NCBI GenBank assembly: GCA_037367405.1
Contig: JAZKJV010002951.1
Location: forward strand, 186,001-250,000
DNA length: 64,000 nt
Reading direction: 5' to 3'
Origin: Ottelia alismoides
Lineage: Eukaryota; Streptophyta; Magnoliopsida; Alismatales; Hydrocharitaceae
Every line of letters begins with the position of its first letter. Position 1 is the stretch's first letter. The position numbers and the translations under genes were made by a program. Below are positions 9,107 to 21,905 of the stretch, one piece after another. The notes below the pieces were generated by a model. The model ran no database searches, was not told where the DNA came from, and saw only the letters and a list, made by a program, of their open reading frames with translations.

Positions 9107-12100
9107 ATGGCAAAAAGAGAATGTATTACAAGTGTATAGTAGATTGATGTGTCATAGAGACCTTTCAAAAAGGTTTTCAAGGATTTGTGGAATTTGCTTA
9201 TGCCCAAGGTTCTCGTGTAGTGGATTTCAGTGGTACTATATTGTGTCCGCATCAAAAGTGGTATTTATTAAAGAAGAGATCTAAAGATGAAATTCAATTA
9301 TATCTTTATAAAAATTGTTTCATGGAAGGATACCAAATTTGGTGGAGGTATGGTGACATCTTCGATGACACTATTAATGAGTCAAATGGAGCAAACACTA
9401 TCAATCCATTTATAGATATGGTTATGGACGTTGCAGGTTCAAATTTTAACACTGATTGTCCAGATGAAGAGGAACCACATGGTGAGACATCAGACTTCTA
9501 CAAAGTTGTTGAAAAAGGAAGAATAGCCATTATCGTTGGATTGTAAGACATATTCAAAATTCTCAGCAGTTTCAAAACTTCTATCAATGAAGATGGAGTA
9601 TAATATGACATGTCTTAATTTTGATGCCATGCTTACAATTATCAAGAAAATGTTACCTGCAGATGTTGAGTTACTTGGAAATTATTATAAAGCCAAAAAA
9701 TAATACAGAAGATGGGCCTAGTTGATGTTAAGTTTTGTATAAATCAATGTATTTTATAATACGAAGGACACGAGTATTTGAATTGTTGTCATGAATGTGA
9801 TGAGCCAAAATTTCATGAATCAAGTAAGAGTGAAAAAAAATAAGGAAAGTTTTACGTTACTTCCTGTCAATTCCGAGATTGAAGCGAGTAAGGAAACATC
9901 GAAAAATATGTTATAGCATGCAGAGCATAGTCGTGACGAGTACATGGAGCATCCATCAGAGTATGATTGTTAGAAGGAACTGATGTCAACATTTTCGCTA
10001 TTTTCATATGAGAAAAGGAACCGTGTTATAGGTTTATGTACAGATGGATTTAATCCTCATGGAAGAAGTAAGGATTACTCTTCTTGGTCAGTAATGACAA
10101 CACCATACAATCTACCTCTATGGTTATGTAACAAGAGACAAATCATGTTTCTATCATTGTTTGTGTCAGGACCTACGCATCCGGGAAAATTCGTCGACTG
10201 TATTTACGTCCTCTTATAGATGAGTTGAAGGTGTTTTGGCTAAATGGAGTGGAAACATATGATGCAAATAAAAGTCAAACATTCAATATGAAAGTAGCTA
10301 TACTATGGACTATAAATGACTTCTTGTCTTATGGAATGCTATCTGGATGGAGTACGTATGGACGTAAAAGTTGTCCATATTGTATGGAGAGTGCGAAGTT
10401 TTTTCAGCTTCAACACGGTTGGAAACCTTTTTTATTGTCGTAGGTATTTCCTCTCAAACGATCATCCATATCGGAGGCAAAAACAAGTATTTAAGATGGA
10501 TGCCATCAAACTTGCATATCCTCTGACAATTAAGACTGGTGATATAATATTATCAAGTTTAGAGGAATTTGAAAATTTGACCATGGGTAATGGAGATAAA
10601 ATACAATCTCTATCTGATTTTGGTGACGGTTATAGTTGGATTAAGAAGAGTATATTTTGAGAATTACCATATTGGAGTAAATATTGATACGACACAACTT
10701 AGATGCTATGAATATTGAGAAAAATATTTTTATACGGTTTTGAATGTAGTTGATCGTACAGAAGGTACAACAAATCCTCATCATGATTTAAGGATTATAT
10801 ACAATCGTCCAGAGTTACATATTAGGGATATTGAAAATGGAACGGTCGAAATTTCTAAAGTTAAGTACACATTAGACAGAAATCAAGTAAAATGTGTTTG
10901 TGAATGGAAAAGTAAATTGAAATTTCCAGACGAATATGCATCAATTTTATCAACTTTGGTTGATTTAAAGAAGTTTTCATTCAAAGGAATGGAAAGTCAT
11001 GGCTGTCATGTATTCATGGAAAGACTACTAGCAGTAGTGTTCATGGGTCTGTTATCGAAAAACATCGTCAATGTTCTATCAGATGTCAACGGGTTTTTCC
11101 AGATTCTATGTTCGCCACGCGTACACCGGATGGAGATGGAATATCTTGAGAAAAATATTCCTATGATTATATGTAATTTAGAGAAGATATTCCACCTGCT
11201 TTTTTGATTGAATGGAGCATCTGATTATTCATCTTCCATACGAAGCAAAAGTTGGGGGTCCTTAAAATATCGATGGATGTACCATTTGAAAGGTGTTGTT
11301 TTAAAATTAAATTTTTTACTTTGAATCTAATATTATATGATTAAAAACACATTCTATTTTACGTAGATTCATGTTCTTCCTGAAAAGAAAGGTCCGAAAC
11401 AAAAGAGAGTCGAATGATCTATCAGTTCTCAGTATATCTACGAGGAAGTAGCGACATTCTGAGCGAGGTATTTTCCTAAAAAATTGAAGCCTATCTACAA
11501 CAGGTTAAGGAGGAATGAGACAACTTGCTCTAGAGAAAACCCCATATCAGTGTCTTTCGTTAGTCAGTCTCAACTAATAGGAAAGGCTAGAGAGCGTCTA
11601 TTATCAAAACAAGAGAAAGATATTGCTGAGCTCTACATACTAGACAATTGTACACAAATAACATCATATGTTGAGTACGTATCTTTATTATTTTTTCAAA
11701 CAAATGAAAATTTCATTCTCCTTATCTTTCAATGGTTCACATATTTATTTTAGATAATTTAGAAGGAAAATTATTGAAAAACATCCTATATATGCAAATG
11801 ATGAAGTTGTGAGCACATATAGGAATCAATTTCTGAAGTGGTTTAAGAACCGAACATAATAATTGTTTGGTAGTGATTGGAATACAGAGATATTAAAATC
11901 TTTTTAGAAGATCCAGTTTATAAGGTATAATCTTATAATTATTGTTGGATTAATGGTTATCGATTTCATACAGTAAATTCTAGTATAAACTTAACAAGTC
12001 AGGATTATGGAGTGATGGTTCGTGGATCTTGTTACGGTGAAGATCATTTATATTATGCAATCATAATGGAGATACTGAAGTAAAATATAGTATTCCATGC

Positions 12101-12546
12101 TTAAATAGAGTAGTTCTTTTTTGTGTGACTGGTACGATCTAAATGAAGGTGTGACGATCGATAGGAGGAATAACATCATCGATGTTATACAAACAAATTT
12201 CATACGGAGATTTGAACCATTCGTTCTTGCTTCTCAAGTAGACCAAGTTTGTTATCTTCAACAAGTGTCAAAGAAGAGAAAGAACGTTAAATCTTTCAGT
12301 GCCGTCAAGATAAATTCACAAAGTTATATTTCTACAGAAGATGGTATAGATGAAGATCTAACTCCTACTCACGAGCGAATAAATGTAGCAGATGTAGTAT
12401 CAATCATCGGATCTATTCGATTATCGGGTAACGAGGTCATATCTGCTGACCTACTAGATGATGTAGAAGTTACAAATGATGATTTAGACAACTCCGTAAT
12501 CAATGAAGCATGTTATAATTCACTTGAATCAAATGACAAAGATTAA
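9107..12546 (+). pseudogene. TNP2-type CACTA transposase, degenerate
   Basis: Fragments in the order expected for TNP2 are present. An N-terminal transposase-associated domain lies at about 9180-9340 (FVEFAYAQGS, CPHQKWYLL, YQIWWRYGD). The Transposase_21 core lies at about 9983-10660 (CTDGFNPHG, VFWLNGVETYD, LSGWSTYGRKSCPYC). C-terminal core pieces lie at 10740-11207 (FKGMESHGCHVFMERLL, NLEKIFHLLF). DUF4218-like sequence covers about 11210-11750, and a DUF4216-like end (CDWYDLNEGV, FVLASQVDQVCYL) lies at 12121-12270. The reading frame breaks between each block and several stops occur, so no functional protein is expected. It is the first gene of the CACTA element at 6202-15244. Confidence 0.85.
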
Positions 12547-12639
12547 CTGTAAGTTATAGTAAAATATTGTACTATTTAAAAAAATCCATTGATATATGAT
12601 TGACTATTATATTGCCATTACAGTCATGACAGGTTTTGG

Positions 12640-14530
12640 ACGTGGTGGCTCTCATAGATCTTAGCGATCTACTCGTCTGACCTCATCGGACTCACTTTCT
12701 TCCAGTAGGCAGCCTACCCCTGTATTTTGATTTAAAATCACTTCCTAATGAGAATTGAAGGGTCATAGCCTACTACAGTCTCTAGGTTATCCTTGTCCTC
12801 CCATTTATAGAGGTGTACATGGAGAGTCATCTTCCTCAGCTACCCCCAATGCATGCCCTATCCCGGTACATGCACGAACATCACTGGATTCTGATTCTCC
12901 TTCTTCAAGACGTCCGAGCACCCATGTGCCTTTACCCAGTGGAGGTGGACAGACTTCGGAGTCCTTCCCTTTGTTGGAGGTTATGAGAGGTCAATTTTTT
13001 ATTTTCTCATTTTAACTTTCATATATATATATATATATTCTTTAAATTTTTTACAAAATTTTACAGGATTTTTTTGAATAGCAATAAGGTTGCAAAGGAG
13101 ATAACCAATATTGTCAAGACACGTCTGACCAGCATGCGATTTAGATGGTGTCACATTCTTACTACCGAGTAGGAGAGATTGTTTGAGATGTTATGGTGAG
13201 AAGAGTATTTTATCAAAATAATTGATAATTTTTGCAACTCATTTATCTAAAATTTTCAAAGTAGATATTGTTTTATTCCTAATTTGGGGAAGGAGGCTCA
13301 TCCTCGAGCCTTTACTCGTTTGGTGGAGAAGAGGATGAGCGATATATTTTTTTTAAGCTAAGGAGAGACTCACATGTGAAGATGAGATGCGAGGAAATGA
13401 ATTTTGAGGAGATGAAGAGGTTCCCATTGTCTTGGTGCACGGAGGAAAGGTATTATCTTATCATCAGAGTTTAACATGTAATTTTTAAAAGAATTTATAT
13501 TCATTTAATATTTGTTGCAAGTATGTGGGTTTTGTGATGCATTCATTACAGATTCTGAGTTTGGAAGGAGGTCGACGACGGGAAGGAGAAACCGCCAAAA
13601 ATAGAAAATCAGGTCGACCAGTGGCTCCAAAAGCGACAACCAGATTAAAGAGAAGCCGGTAATTTATTTTAAAAATTAAATTTTAAACACTAACTTACTA
13701 TAGTTCCATTCTATTATTATTATTTATCTTAATTTTTCCAGGAGGCTAGTTTGGAAAGAGAACCCTCGCTTCTGGAGTGGTTGTCTAGGTCCCACGTGAG
13801 TGGGAAAGAGGGAGAGTCTGGTTCACTTCTGAAGAATGAGAATTGATGGTTAGTATTTTTATTTTTAAGCAATTTGAAAGATATATTACAATTAATTCTT
13901 CTAATTTTTTTCAACTTCTATTTTAGGATCGTTATTTGGTACTATTTACAGAAAAATGGGATGGGATTCATGATAGGGAACAACCACCATTTGATAAAGT
14001 AATTTGAAAATAATTATAGAAAATTATTTTATTTTATTCAATTTTTAAATATATCAACATATTACACAATGAAAGCTTAAATATGTGTTGGAAGAGAGGG
14101 ATGTTGTGGCCAATCATAAGCAAGCACTTAGTGGTTTTCCTTCATATCATGTGTGAGGAGCATCGTCAATCGTATTTTATTTTTGGCCAATCATCGTATT
14201 CACAACCACAATAATCACAACCATCACCATAGATGGAGTCCCAGATAGCTATGATGGTGGCAAAGGTGATCAAACTCCAATAAGATTTCACGGTGTACAT
14301 GTAAGTATTCTATCTAAAACACTTAATAATTTCATAGTTCTCTATTTTCACATGCATATCTTATATATATTCCTTAATATAGGTCACAAGGGTGTGCATC
14401 TCAATATTAGAAGATTGAATCAGATGACAAGGGGGAGGCGAATGACCTAGAAGAAGAGGCACTCATGTATGTCAAGGTTAAGGAGAAGGAGAAGGAGAAA
14501 AAGAAATCAAAACAAAGCTTGATTTCAAAA
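12640..14530 (+). pseudogene. Second CACTA coding region (TnpA-like / plant En-Spm transposase family), degenerate
   Basis: Pieces resembling the En/Spm accessory protein are spread over several exon-like blocks. A Ser/Pro-rich N-terminal piece lies at 12755-13000. A segment near 13075-13200 (NKVAKEITNIVKTRL, RFRWCHILTTE) resembles the conserved region of this family. A Lys/Glu-rich tail (EKEKEKKKSK) lies at 14480-14540. The blocks are separated by AT-rich intron-like sequence and at least one in-frame stop. Assignment relies partly on its position after TNP2 and before the 3' subterminal repeats. Confidence 0.55.
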
Positions 14531-14967
14531 AAATTTAGATCGAAGAAGAAATAATTGTTGATTTTTTGTCTTATGTGGTTGTTAAATTTCAATCAAGTCT
14601 TTAAATCTATAGAAACTTTGATATTAGATGCAGTTGTACTTGTATATTAATTTAACTGTAGAACCTTTTAAACATCTATTTGTTATATATATATATATAT
14701 ATGAATTTACCTCTTATATATGTTGCATTTATATATACTGAAGTTTTATATGAACTTATATGTTTAGTTTGCAAGTAAGTTCATATATATTATGTGAGTT
14801 TAACAGGTACAAGTAGGACAAGTATAAGAGGATGACGGCTAGAGGGTATATCACATGTACTTTTCTTAACTTTCATAAGTACATGCAGTAGTTTCTTGGT
14901 AGGTTTTACAGATTCGACGAGGTATTTAAACCCCACCAAACCTGTATATATTTTTTCAATTCTAGAG

Positions 14968-15240
14968 GTTAGGCGAGCACATGTGCTCACCTAGGGCTTA
15001 TAGACCGCTCACCCTATTATGTGGGGGCGAGCCATTTGGCGAGCCTTCTTGTGCATGCCCAGAAGGCCGGCGAGCACCTAACGTACATAAGTGCTCTCCC
15101 GCCTGCACTTGTGATAGGGATACCTGCGAGCACACTTTGAGCGAGCACATGTGCTCGTCCGACATGTGGGCGTGCATATGGTGTGCACATAGCATGCTCA
15201 TGACGAGCCACCATGTGCACGACAATCGCGACTTTTTTGT
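14968..15240. repeat. CACTA 3' subterminal repeats
   Basis: GCGAGCACATGTGCTCACC, GCGAGCACACTT, GCGAGCACATGTGCTCGTCC and related units occur in both orientations. They match the array at 6222-6560 and are followed by the terminal TTTTTTGTAGTG. Confidence 0.8.
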
Positions 15241-15247
15241 AGTGAAC

Positions 15248-17169
15248 CATTTTCTCTTTGTTTCCACTGCGAACTTGTTCTTTGCATCTCGCCTATGTGA
15301 GCCAACAATCGAGTGTCGTCTTATCCTGAGAACGGATCGCTAGTACCCTAGGCATCGATTTTGTGGGGTAATATCTTCTCTAAGGACGGTACTTTTGATG
15401 GGCACCTCGGTGATCCATGGTCTAATCTATTTCATTATTTATTTGATGCAATGCATTTATTATTTTGCATTTCTTGGATCTTTCCCGAAACTGTTGTATC
15501 TATCATTTAATTACTTTTTTTGTATATTTTCTATAATTATGAATATGAAATGCATGATTATTTGTTCGTTGATCTATAATATTATTAAAATGGCTCATGT
15601 GAATATGGAGAATTATTATTTAATATAATTTATGTTGTTTATATCTACAATGATCTTAGAGATATCAAGAACCATGGGATTAAAAATATGGTGGATACAA
15701 TGTTTAAAGCGAAAGTTGATATGATCGGATTGCTTGAGAAATCTATTAGACAAAACTCAAGTGTTGGCAACAACATATGAAGGTCTGGTTAACCACCATA
15801 TGTCATAATTGATAGAATGAGGCCATATATGTCATGTTTGCATTTTGTTGACTGTGCCCAACACTTTGTTTGGCATGTATTATTTGCCCATGCAAACTAC
15901 GAAGGGCTATGAGAAGAACATGACAAGAAGTATAACATCAAATACCTCGATATCGAGAAATATTCGGTTGCAAAGTTCTTGAAATTTTCCATGATGAGGG
16001 GAAATCTATTTTTGAACAAGCACATGAATTTATGCTTCTGCTCCATGGATTTGAAGATGCCAAAGTGAAACTTGCATAGAAGTTTCAAGTCGTGTGAATC
16101 ATGGAAAATTTTACAAGTCGTGGGAAGACATCGCTATGACCCTAAAACATAGGAAAGGGAAGATTCATGTGGATGGTTTGATGGTGATAGTTGCCATAGA
16201 AGACAAATGAAGCAAAAGCATGTGGTTCCTATTGATGTTTAGTATACGGTCAATTTCGTGACCTCGAAGGGGAAATATAAGAAGTGAAAGGCTTTAGTAA
16301 CAAAGAGAAAAATGAACCAAATGCAAGACCTCAAAAAGATAAAGAATAAATCGACTAACACTATAATTAGGTTGGTCACTGGAAGAAGGATCACCCATCC
16401 TTAAAGGCCCAACAGAAGACTACAGATGGGAGTGTACAAGTGAACATGTATGAAGCTCGAGGTTGGCTAAGGGTATGTCTTAATGAAACATGAACTATAT
16501 CATATCTATGATCAAAATGAGTGGCTCGTGGATACAGGAGATAATGTACATATTTGCTCTGACATAAATTTGTTTTCTTCTTATCAGATATGCAATGGTG
16601 GGACTGTGAAGATGGGGAATGATTCTACGGTCGAGGTTCTATGTTCGAGATAAGTCAACTTGATGTTCTCATCTAGACATATATGGACATTGTACATGGT
16701 GTTGCATGTCCCTAATGTAAAGAAGAATATATTTTCTACCTTTATCTTAGTTAGAAATGGGTTTGAACTCAAATTTAAATGTAATGAAGTTGTCATTTCT
16801 GAGACATGGTTTTTTTTTATGAAAAGGGCTATTTGGAAGATTTTGATTTGTTGTTTAGAATTAGATGTGATTTAGTGAACATTGATTGTGCATGGTATAA
16901 TTTCTAAATGTTCTAATTCCGTTCCTCATGTGATAAATAACTTAAAATCTTCTGATTGTGTGACATGGTATATTGGGACACGTGAACTTAAATTCAATTA
17001 AGAGGATGATGGACTATTGATAGAACTCAAAAATGTGAGATATGTGTGCAAGCTAAGATGCCTAGGAAGTCTTCTCGATATATCTATATAGATAATGAAA
17101 TCTTAGATCTAGTGTATACAGATATATGTGAGTTTATTGGTATGTTGAACAAAAATAATAAGGAATACT
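15248..17169 (+). mobile_element. Old Ty1/copia element, leader, gag, protease and start of integrase
   Basis: From about 15660 broken frames resemble a copia gag (for example KYLDIEKYSVAKFLKFSMM at about 15935). Near 16380 is a zinc-knuckle remnant (GHWKKDHPSLKAQQKTTDG). The protease region follows at about 16530-16800, with NGGTVKMGNDSTVEV and LHVPNVKKN. The GAG-pre-integrase region lies at about 16975-17090 (ELKNV, AKMPRKSFSRYI), and integrase begins at about 17105 (DLVYTDICEFIGM, NKNNKEY). Stops and shifts are frequent. The interval 15248-15660 looks like LTR or leader sequence but has no firm boundary. The coding frame is cut at 17169 by a solo LTR and resumes at 20187. Confidence 0.8.
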
Positions 17170-19570
17170 TGATTAGTCAATAACTGGCTATCTTAATATG
17201 ATCTCGTTGTAATGTGGTCGATTATCTATTGATTAGGACCTCGATAATTGAAACTCTATGAAGAGATCGATGCTTAATTTATCATGGATAAGTTCATGGT
17301 CTAACACAAGGATGTGAGCTACTAGCTTATCTAATCATGCTCTAAATACTTAGGTTAGGTGAACTTATTATGTTATCTAGGTCAATGACAAAACAGTATG
17401 TATGCATGCACTTTGTATGGGTTTTTAAATGCAAGTTAAATATTGTGGTAAGCTACATGATGAAATGCATCACAATTCAATACATACACATGCATAATCA
17501 CAATAGAATGCTCCTAAATTAGATGACAATTATGCAATCCAATTAACATAAAATGGTCCCTTAAGATATGTGTGTATGCTTAATATCTAAGTAATTCATT
17601 AATGTATCTATTTAAGAATGCACCTAGATTAAGGAATGTAGATCTAGCAATCAATCAAGTCATTAATGTGATGAAATAAATAATATATGATCTAATTAAA
17701 TTCTAGTTACATCAAAAATAGTTGGAGTTGATTTATTGCAAGTACGTATGTTCGTATAGTTGAATCCAACAATGAATAATCAAGGCATTTCTCTAAATTT
17801 TAAATAGATACAAATTAATCCAATTAGAGGACTAATTATATTAAATTAAAGAGCATTACAAGTGCTTTAAAGGAATATCAAAATCACTTTAATTGGATTA
17901 ACGGTTCTCAATATATTCATTGTTCAATCTAGGGACATTTTTGCAAATAAATAAATATATATATAACAAATCACAAATCAGCCCAATCATGGCACAAATG
18001 TAATTAATGAAACCTGCTAGGGCATTATTTGTAAAATAACCATGGTGGAAGCGCAAAATTCCCAAGCGCATCGCGTGTCACGTGTTGATCTAGACCTATC
18101 TATAACATTGAAGAATTGTCGGACTTTGGCTACAATTTCTCCAATAGACACATGAGGAATGCGTGTAGCTCGTGTCTAGAGCGAGGCTTGGTCGGGTGGC
18201 TCGGACCATGTGTCCGACTCGAGGGCCTTAGGACGTGGCTCGGTCCCACAATCAGGTGGTACTTGTAACTCGGGCCAACCTCCTCCTCTTATGTAATGCA
18301 TGGAGAAGCCTTGGCTCCGATGAGGTCCTAGAAGCACCTCTGTGTCTCCTTCCTCTATTGAAGGTCGAGAAGGCTTCCTAAGGGTGCCACGAAGATCAAT
18401 GATGCTCCGAGAAGGATCAATTATGTCTAGATCATTGCCTTGATGTAGGTTCGCCTAAGGCGAAGCTCTAGAATGGAGCTCACCCTGAAGCTTCGACCAA
18501 TGACGGGGTTGGATATGCAAGTGTTTAGGAAGCATAGTCGAAGCATGCGTGTGTGCAATCAGAGTGGGGGATGAATGAAGGATTGTCAAGATTGGGGAGA
18601 GTCCTAAATGATTTCCTCCTCCTTATAGGAGGAGGGAAGGGATTGCTGTGGAAGAGGGTCTTGAGAAGGGGAGAAAATGATTGGAGGGATGCATGAAGGT
18701 GTTTGATATCCATTGGAGGTGGGTGGTTGATCGGATGAAGTTGATCATGATTATGGATGCCTAATTAAATCATAGAACCCAAGAGAAAACAAACAAATAC
18801 GCTTACGTGAAGCTTGAAGAATATTGCAAGATGAAGGAGGTGGCTTAGTCTTGAGGCTCAATTGAGCCTTTGGTCTTCACTTGACCCATGTAGCTATTGT
18901 GGGAAGCTCATACAACAACTACCATGGTTGTGTATACAACCCACCGACCATGGATCAACACCAAGGGTTGCCTTTATCTTAGCCCCCCAATCCAGCCTCT
19001 TGCTATCACCGGGAAAAGGAGAAGGGCCAGGGTGAACCCTGGCATAAAGGTGGGTGGTGTAACAGTTGACCGGAGAAGGACCTTTATTCGGTGAAGGAAG
19101 TGGTTGTCGGAGGTGGTTTCGACCACCTCCAGTTGCTTCACGTGAAGGGGAGGTTAGGGATGGAGGTTAGGGCGTGAGAGAGGGTGGAACAAGCTATGCT
19201 GGGGCACATGACTTGTGGAAGAAGGACATGTGTGGAGGCAGCCAAAAATTGGTGAAGGTGTCCGGTTACATAACTGACGAGGTGAGGGATGAAGGGGTGC
19301 AAGGAGGACGATGAACATCTACCGTACGATCTTGTGATCATACGATGGAGAAGCGGGCACGAGGGAGAAACTCAGGGAAGCGTCGTGCTAGAGTTTAATC
19401 ATAGACATCTGAACAAATGATCGGGCATCCTCAAAGAGAAGTGAGGACAAAAGAAGGCCAGTGACGTGGAGAGTGGAGATTAGACTAAGGGGCCGAATCA
19501 GAAAATAGAAAATAAAGAAAAACATGTAAAATAGAAATAAAATAGTATAAGCGTTAAATGAAGAAGTGTT

Positions 19571-19615
19571 CAACATGAAAGTTGTGTATCTGTTCAAGAT
19601 CTACAACTTTAATGT
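19571..19615. repeat. AGTTGT...ACAACT hairpin motif in the LTR
   Basis: CATGAAAGTTGT is followed after a short spacer containing CAAGATC by ACAACTTTAATG, giving an imperfect palindrome of about 40 bases. Related copies occur at 21412-21453, 32743-32795, 41106-41156 and 59308-59355, each inside an LTR of the Athila-like group. Confidence 0.7.
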
Positions 19616-19862
19616 AGAGCCCCACACCGAAATACATCATATATACTTACTTATTATTTTTGCAAGTATTTTTAATAAAAAATAGTTTTTTATTCCTTTT
19701 GTTATTTGTTGGTATTTTTATATAATAAAATAATGTTCAATATAATATATACTATATTATATTAAATTTTATTTGGTTTTTAATAAATAGAAACATAGAA
19801 AATAAAAAGGAACCACAATACATACATCAAGTATTTATTTATATACATTAATTAGTCTTATT

Positions 19863-20055
19863 AATATATTAATACCCACTTAATGGTCTAGTGGTAGTAC
19901 AGTGTGTCTACCACAAAAAAGACCAGGGTTCAAATCCCGTTGCATTAGGTAGTCAACGACCAACGTGAAAAATAGTCGAATCTTTCAACATGGATTTGAG
20001 CAAGAATCCATGTAGCCGACCCTACTTATAGTGGGAGAAGGCTAGTACATTTTTT
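19863..20055 (+). mobile_element. tRNA-derived SINE (Au-like)
   Basis: The body carries RNA polymerase III promoter boxes: an A box TGGTCTAGTGGTAG at 19884-19897 and a B box GGTTCAAATCCC near 19927. It ends with CCGACCCTACTTATAGTGGG, AAGGCT and a short T-rich tail. It is flanked by a 19-base duplication, TACATTAATTAGTCTTATT (19844-19862) and TACATTAATTAGCCTTATT (20056-20074), with one mismatch. The duplicated copy of this region at about 21690 has the empty site, which confirms insertion. The 3' tail resembles Au SINEs and the RTE LINE end at 2006-2079. Confidence 0.88.
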
Positions 20056-20186
20056 TACATTAATTAGCCTTATTTATTTACAAGGTGATATGTGTTAAAT
20101 ATAATTAATTATTAGTTAAATTAATTGAATAGTTTAAGATAGAAGGATAATAAATCTAAATAATGCTGATGAATCAGGATTCATTA

Positions 20187-20820
20187 ACTTTATCATCTTT
20201 ATAGATGATAGTAGTAGATACTGTTATGTGCATCTAATGAAGACTAACGATGAAGCCTTAGAGAAATTTCGTATATTTAAAAATGAGACTGAGACATCTA
20301 ATAGGCAAAGTACTTAAACACCTTAAATCAGATAGAGGAGGTGAATATACATCTAACTTGTTGATAAACAAAGTAAACTCTTTGGCATAGCTCATGTGAT
20401 CACTACCCCATATTCACTACAGTGGATTGGGATAACAGAACGGAAAAATAGGACCTTAACTGACATGACAATGAACTTCTATGAAGTTATGGACTGACTT
20501 CCAACTTATATGTGGGGGGTGCCTTGAATATGGCTTGCCATATTCTGAATAGGGCTCCTCCAAGGTATAAGGAAAAGTGTATGTTGAATTTTGGAGAAAT
20601 AGGAAGTCAAGCTAAAAAATCTCAAGGTACTAGGCTGTCTCGCTAAGGTTTTATCCCAAAACACAAGAGAAGAAGGTAGGTCTTAAAATTGTTGATGCAG
20701 TCTTCCTAGACTATTTAGAAAATAGTTATTCGTATAGGTATGAAAAACTTGGCATAGATGTCAACACTATTTATTGAGTTCTGTGATGTTATTTTTTTGA
20801 GGATGTCAACCCTATGAAGA
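20187..20820 (+). pseudogene. Old Ty1/copia integrase, continuation after the solo LTR
   Basis: This is the continuation of the polyprotein broken at 17169. FIIFIDDSSRYCYVHLMKTN (20190-20250) is the integrase region preceding the second catalytic aspartate, which lies at about 20325 in a shifted frame (DRGGEYTSN). ITTPYS and ERKNRTLTDM carry the glutamate region at about 20400-20470. Later RVWGCLAKV-like and DVNTI-like pieces run to about 20815. Multiple stops make it non-functional. It ends where the second copy of a tandem duplication begins. Confidence 0.8.
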
Positions 20821-21905
20821 CTGGGCCCTCAATCCAGCCTCTTGCTATCAACGGAGGAGGAGAAGGGTAGGGTGAACCATCGCGTAAATGTGGATGGTGT
20901 ACCAATTGACCGAATAAGGACCTTATTTGGTGAAGGAGGTGGTTGTCGGAGGTGGTTTTAACCACCTCCAGTTGCTCCACGTGAAGGGAGGTTAGGGATG
21001 GAAGTTACGGCGTGAGAGAGGGTGGAACAAGCTCTATGTTGGGGCACATGATTCGTGGAAGAAGGACATGTGTGGAGGCTGTCATAAATCGACGAAGGTG
21101 TCCGATTACATAACTGACGGGGTGAGGGATGTAGGGGTGCAAGGAGGACGATGAACATCTATCGTATGATATTGTGATCAGACGGTGGAGAAGCAGGCAC
21201 GAGGGAGCGACTCAGAGAGGCGACGTGCTCGAGCTAATCACAGATGTCTGATCAAATGATCAGACATCCTCAAAGAGAAGCGAGGACAAAAGAAGGGTCG
21301 ATGACGTGGAGAGCGGAGATGAGACCAAGTGGCCCAATCAAAAAATATAATAAAGAAAAACATGTAAAATAGGAATAAAATTGTATAAGTGTCAAATGAA
21401 GAAGTGTTCAACATGAAAGTTGTGTATTTTTTCAAGATCTACAACTTTAATGCAGAACCCTACATCAAAATACATCATATATACATACTTATTATTTTGG
21501 CAAGTATTTTTAATAAATAAAAATACTTATTTATTTCTTTTATTATTTGTTGGTATTTTTATATAATGAATAATGTATAATATAATATATATTATACTAC
21601 ACTAATTTTTATTTGGTTTTTAATAAATAAAAACATAGAAAATAAAGAGAACCATAATAAATATATTAAGTATTTATTTATATACATTAATTACCTTTAT
21701 TTATTTACAAAGTGATAGATGTTGAATGTAATTAATTAAATTAATTGAATAGTTTAAGATATAAGGATAATAAATCTAAATAATAATGATGAATCAGGGA
21801 TTCAATAACTTTATCATCTTTATAGATGATAGTAGTAGATACTGTTATGTGCATCTAATGAAGACTAATGATGAAGCTTTAGAGAAATTTCTTATATCTA
21901 AAATC
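20821..21905. repeat. Second copy of a tandem duplication (solo-LTR end plus integrase start)
   Basis: This segment repeats 18978-20295 in the same order and orientation: CAATCCAGCCTCTTGCTATC, the CCACCTCCAGTTGCT block, the AGTTGT...ACAACT motif (21412-21453), the terminal LTR palindrome (21787-21807) and the first 30 or so codons of the integrase piece (FIIFIDDSSRYCYVHLMKTN). The repeat distance is about 1.84 kb. It lacks the SINE present in the first copy, so the duplication came before the SINE. Similarity stops near 21905 at a C-rich and CA-repeat stretch. Confidence 0.8.

Larger units (their letters stand above)
6202..15244 (+). mobile_element. CACTA (En/Spm) DNA transposon, complete but decayed
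   Basis: The left end reads CACTATAAAAAAAAAC and the complement of the right end reads CACTACAAAAAAGTCGCG. Both are flanked by the 3-base duplication AAC (6199-6201 and 15245-15247), the duplication length expected for CACTA elements. Both subterminal regions carry repeats of CGAGCACATGTGCTCG type. The interior holds a degenerate TNP2-type transposase followed by a second, TnpA-like coding region, in the usual order. Frameshifts and stops throughout mean it cannot encode its own transposase. Two smaller foldback elements are nested in its 5' non-coding part. Confidence 0.92.
17170..20186 (-). mobile_element. Athila-like solo LTR (minus orientation) inside the old copia integrase
   Basis: The insertion begins TGATTAGTC and ends with a TGATGAATC...GATTCATTA palindrome (20167-20186), which marks the LTR 5' end of the Ty3 elements seen at 33680, 42041, 47240 and 60073. 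Near its left end GGTCTAACACAAGGA matches the conserved GGTCGAACACAAGGA of the other LTR 3' ends on the opposite strand. The copia frame joins across it: KEY before, FIIFIDDSSRYC after. The left flank is ATACT; the right flank is ATAACT in the duplicated copy, a near-match for a 5-base duplication. The interior has no gag or pol. It contains the SINE at 19863-20055. Confidence 0.75.

Noticed and set aside
19884..19940. A tRNA gene with A and B boxes
   Set aside because: No cloverleaf or acceptor stem could be built; the 19-base target duplication and 3' tail show that it is a SINE.
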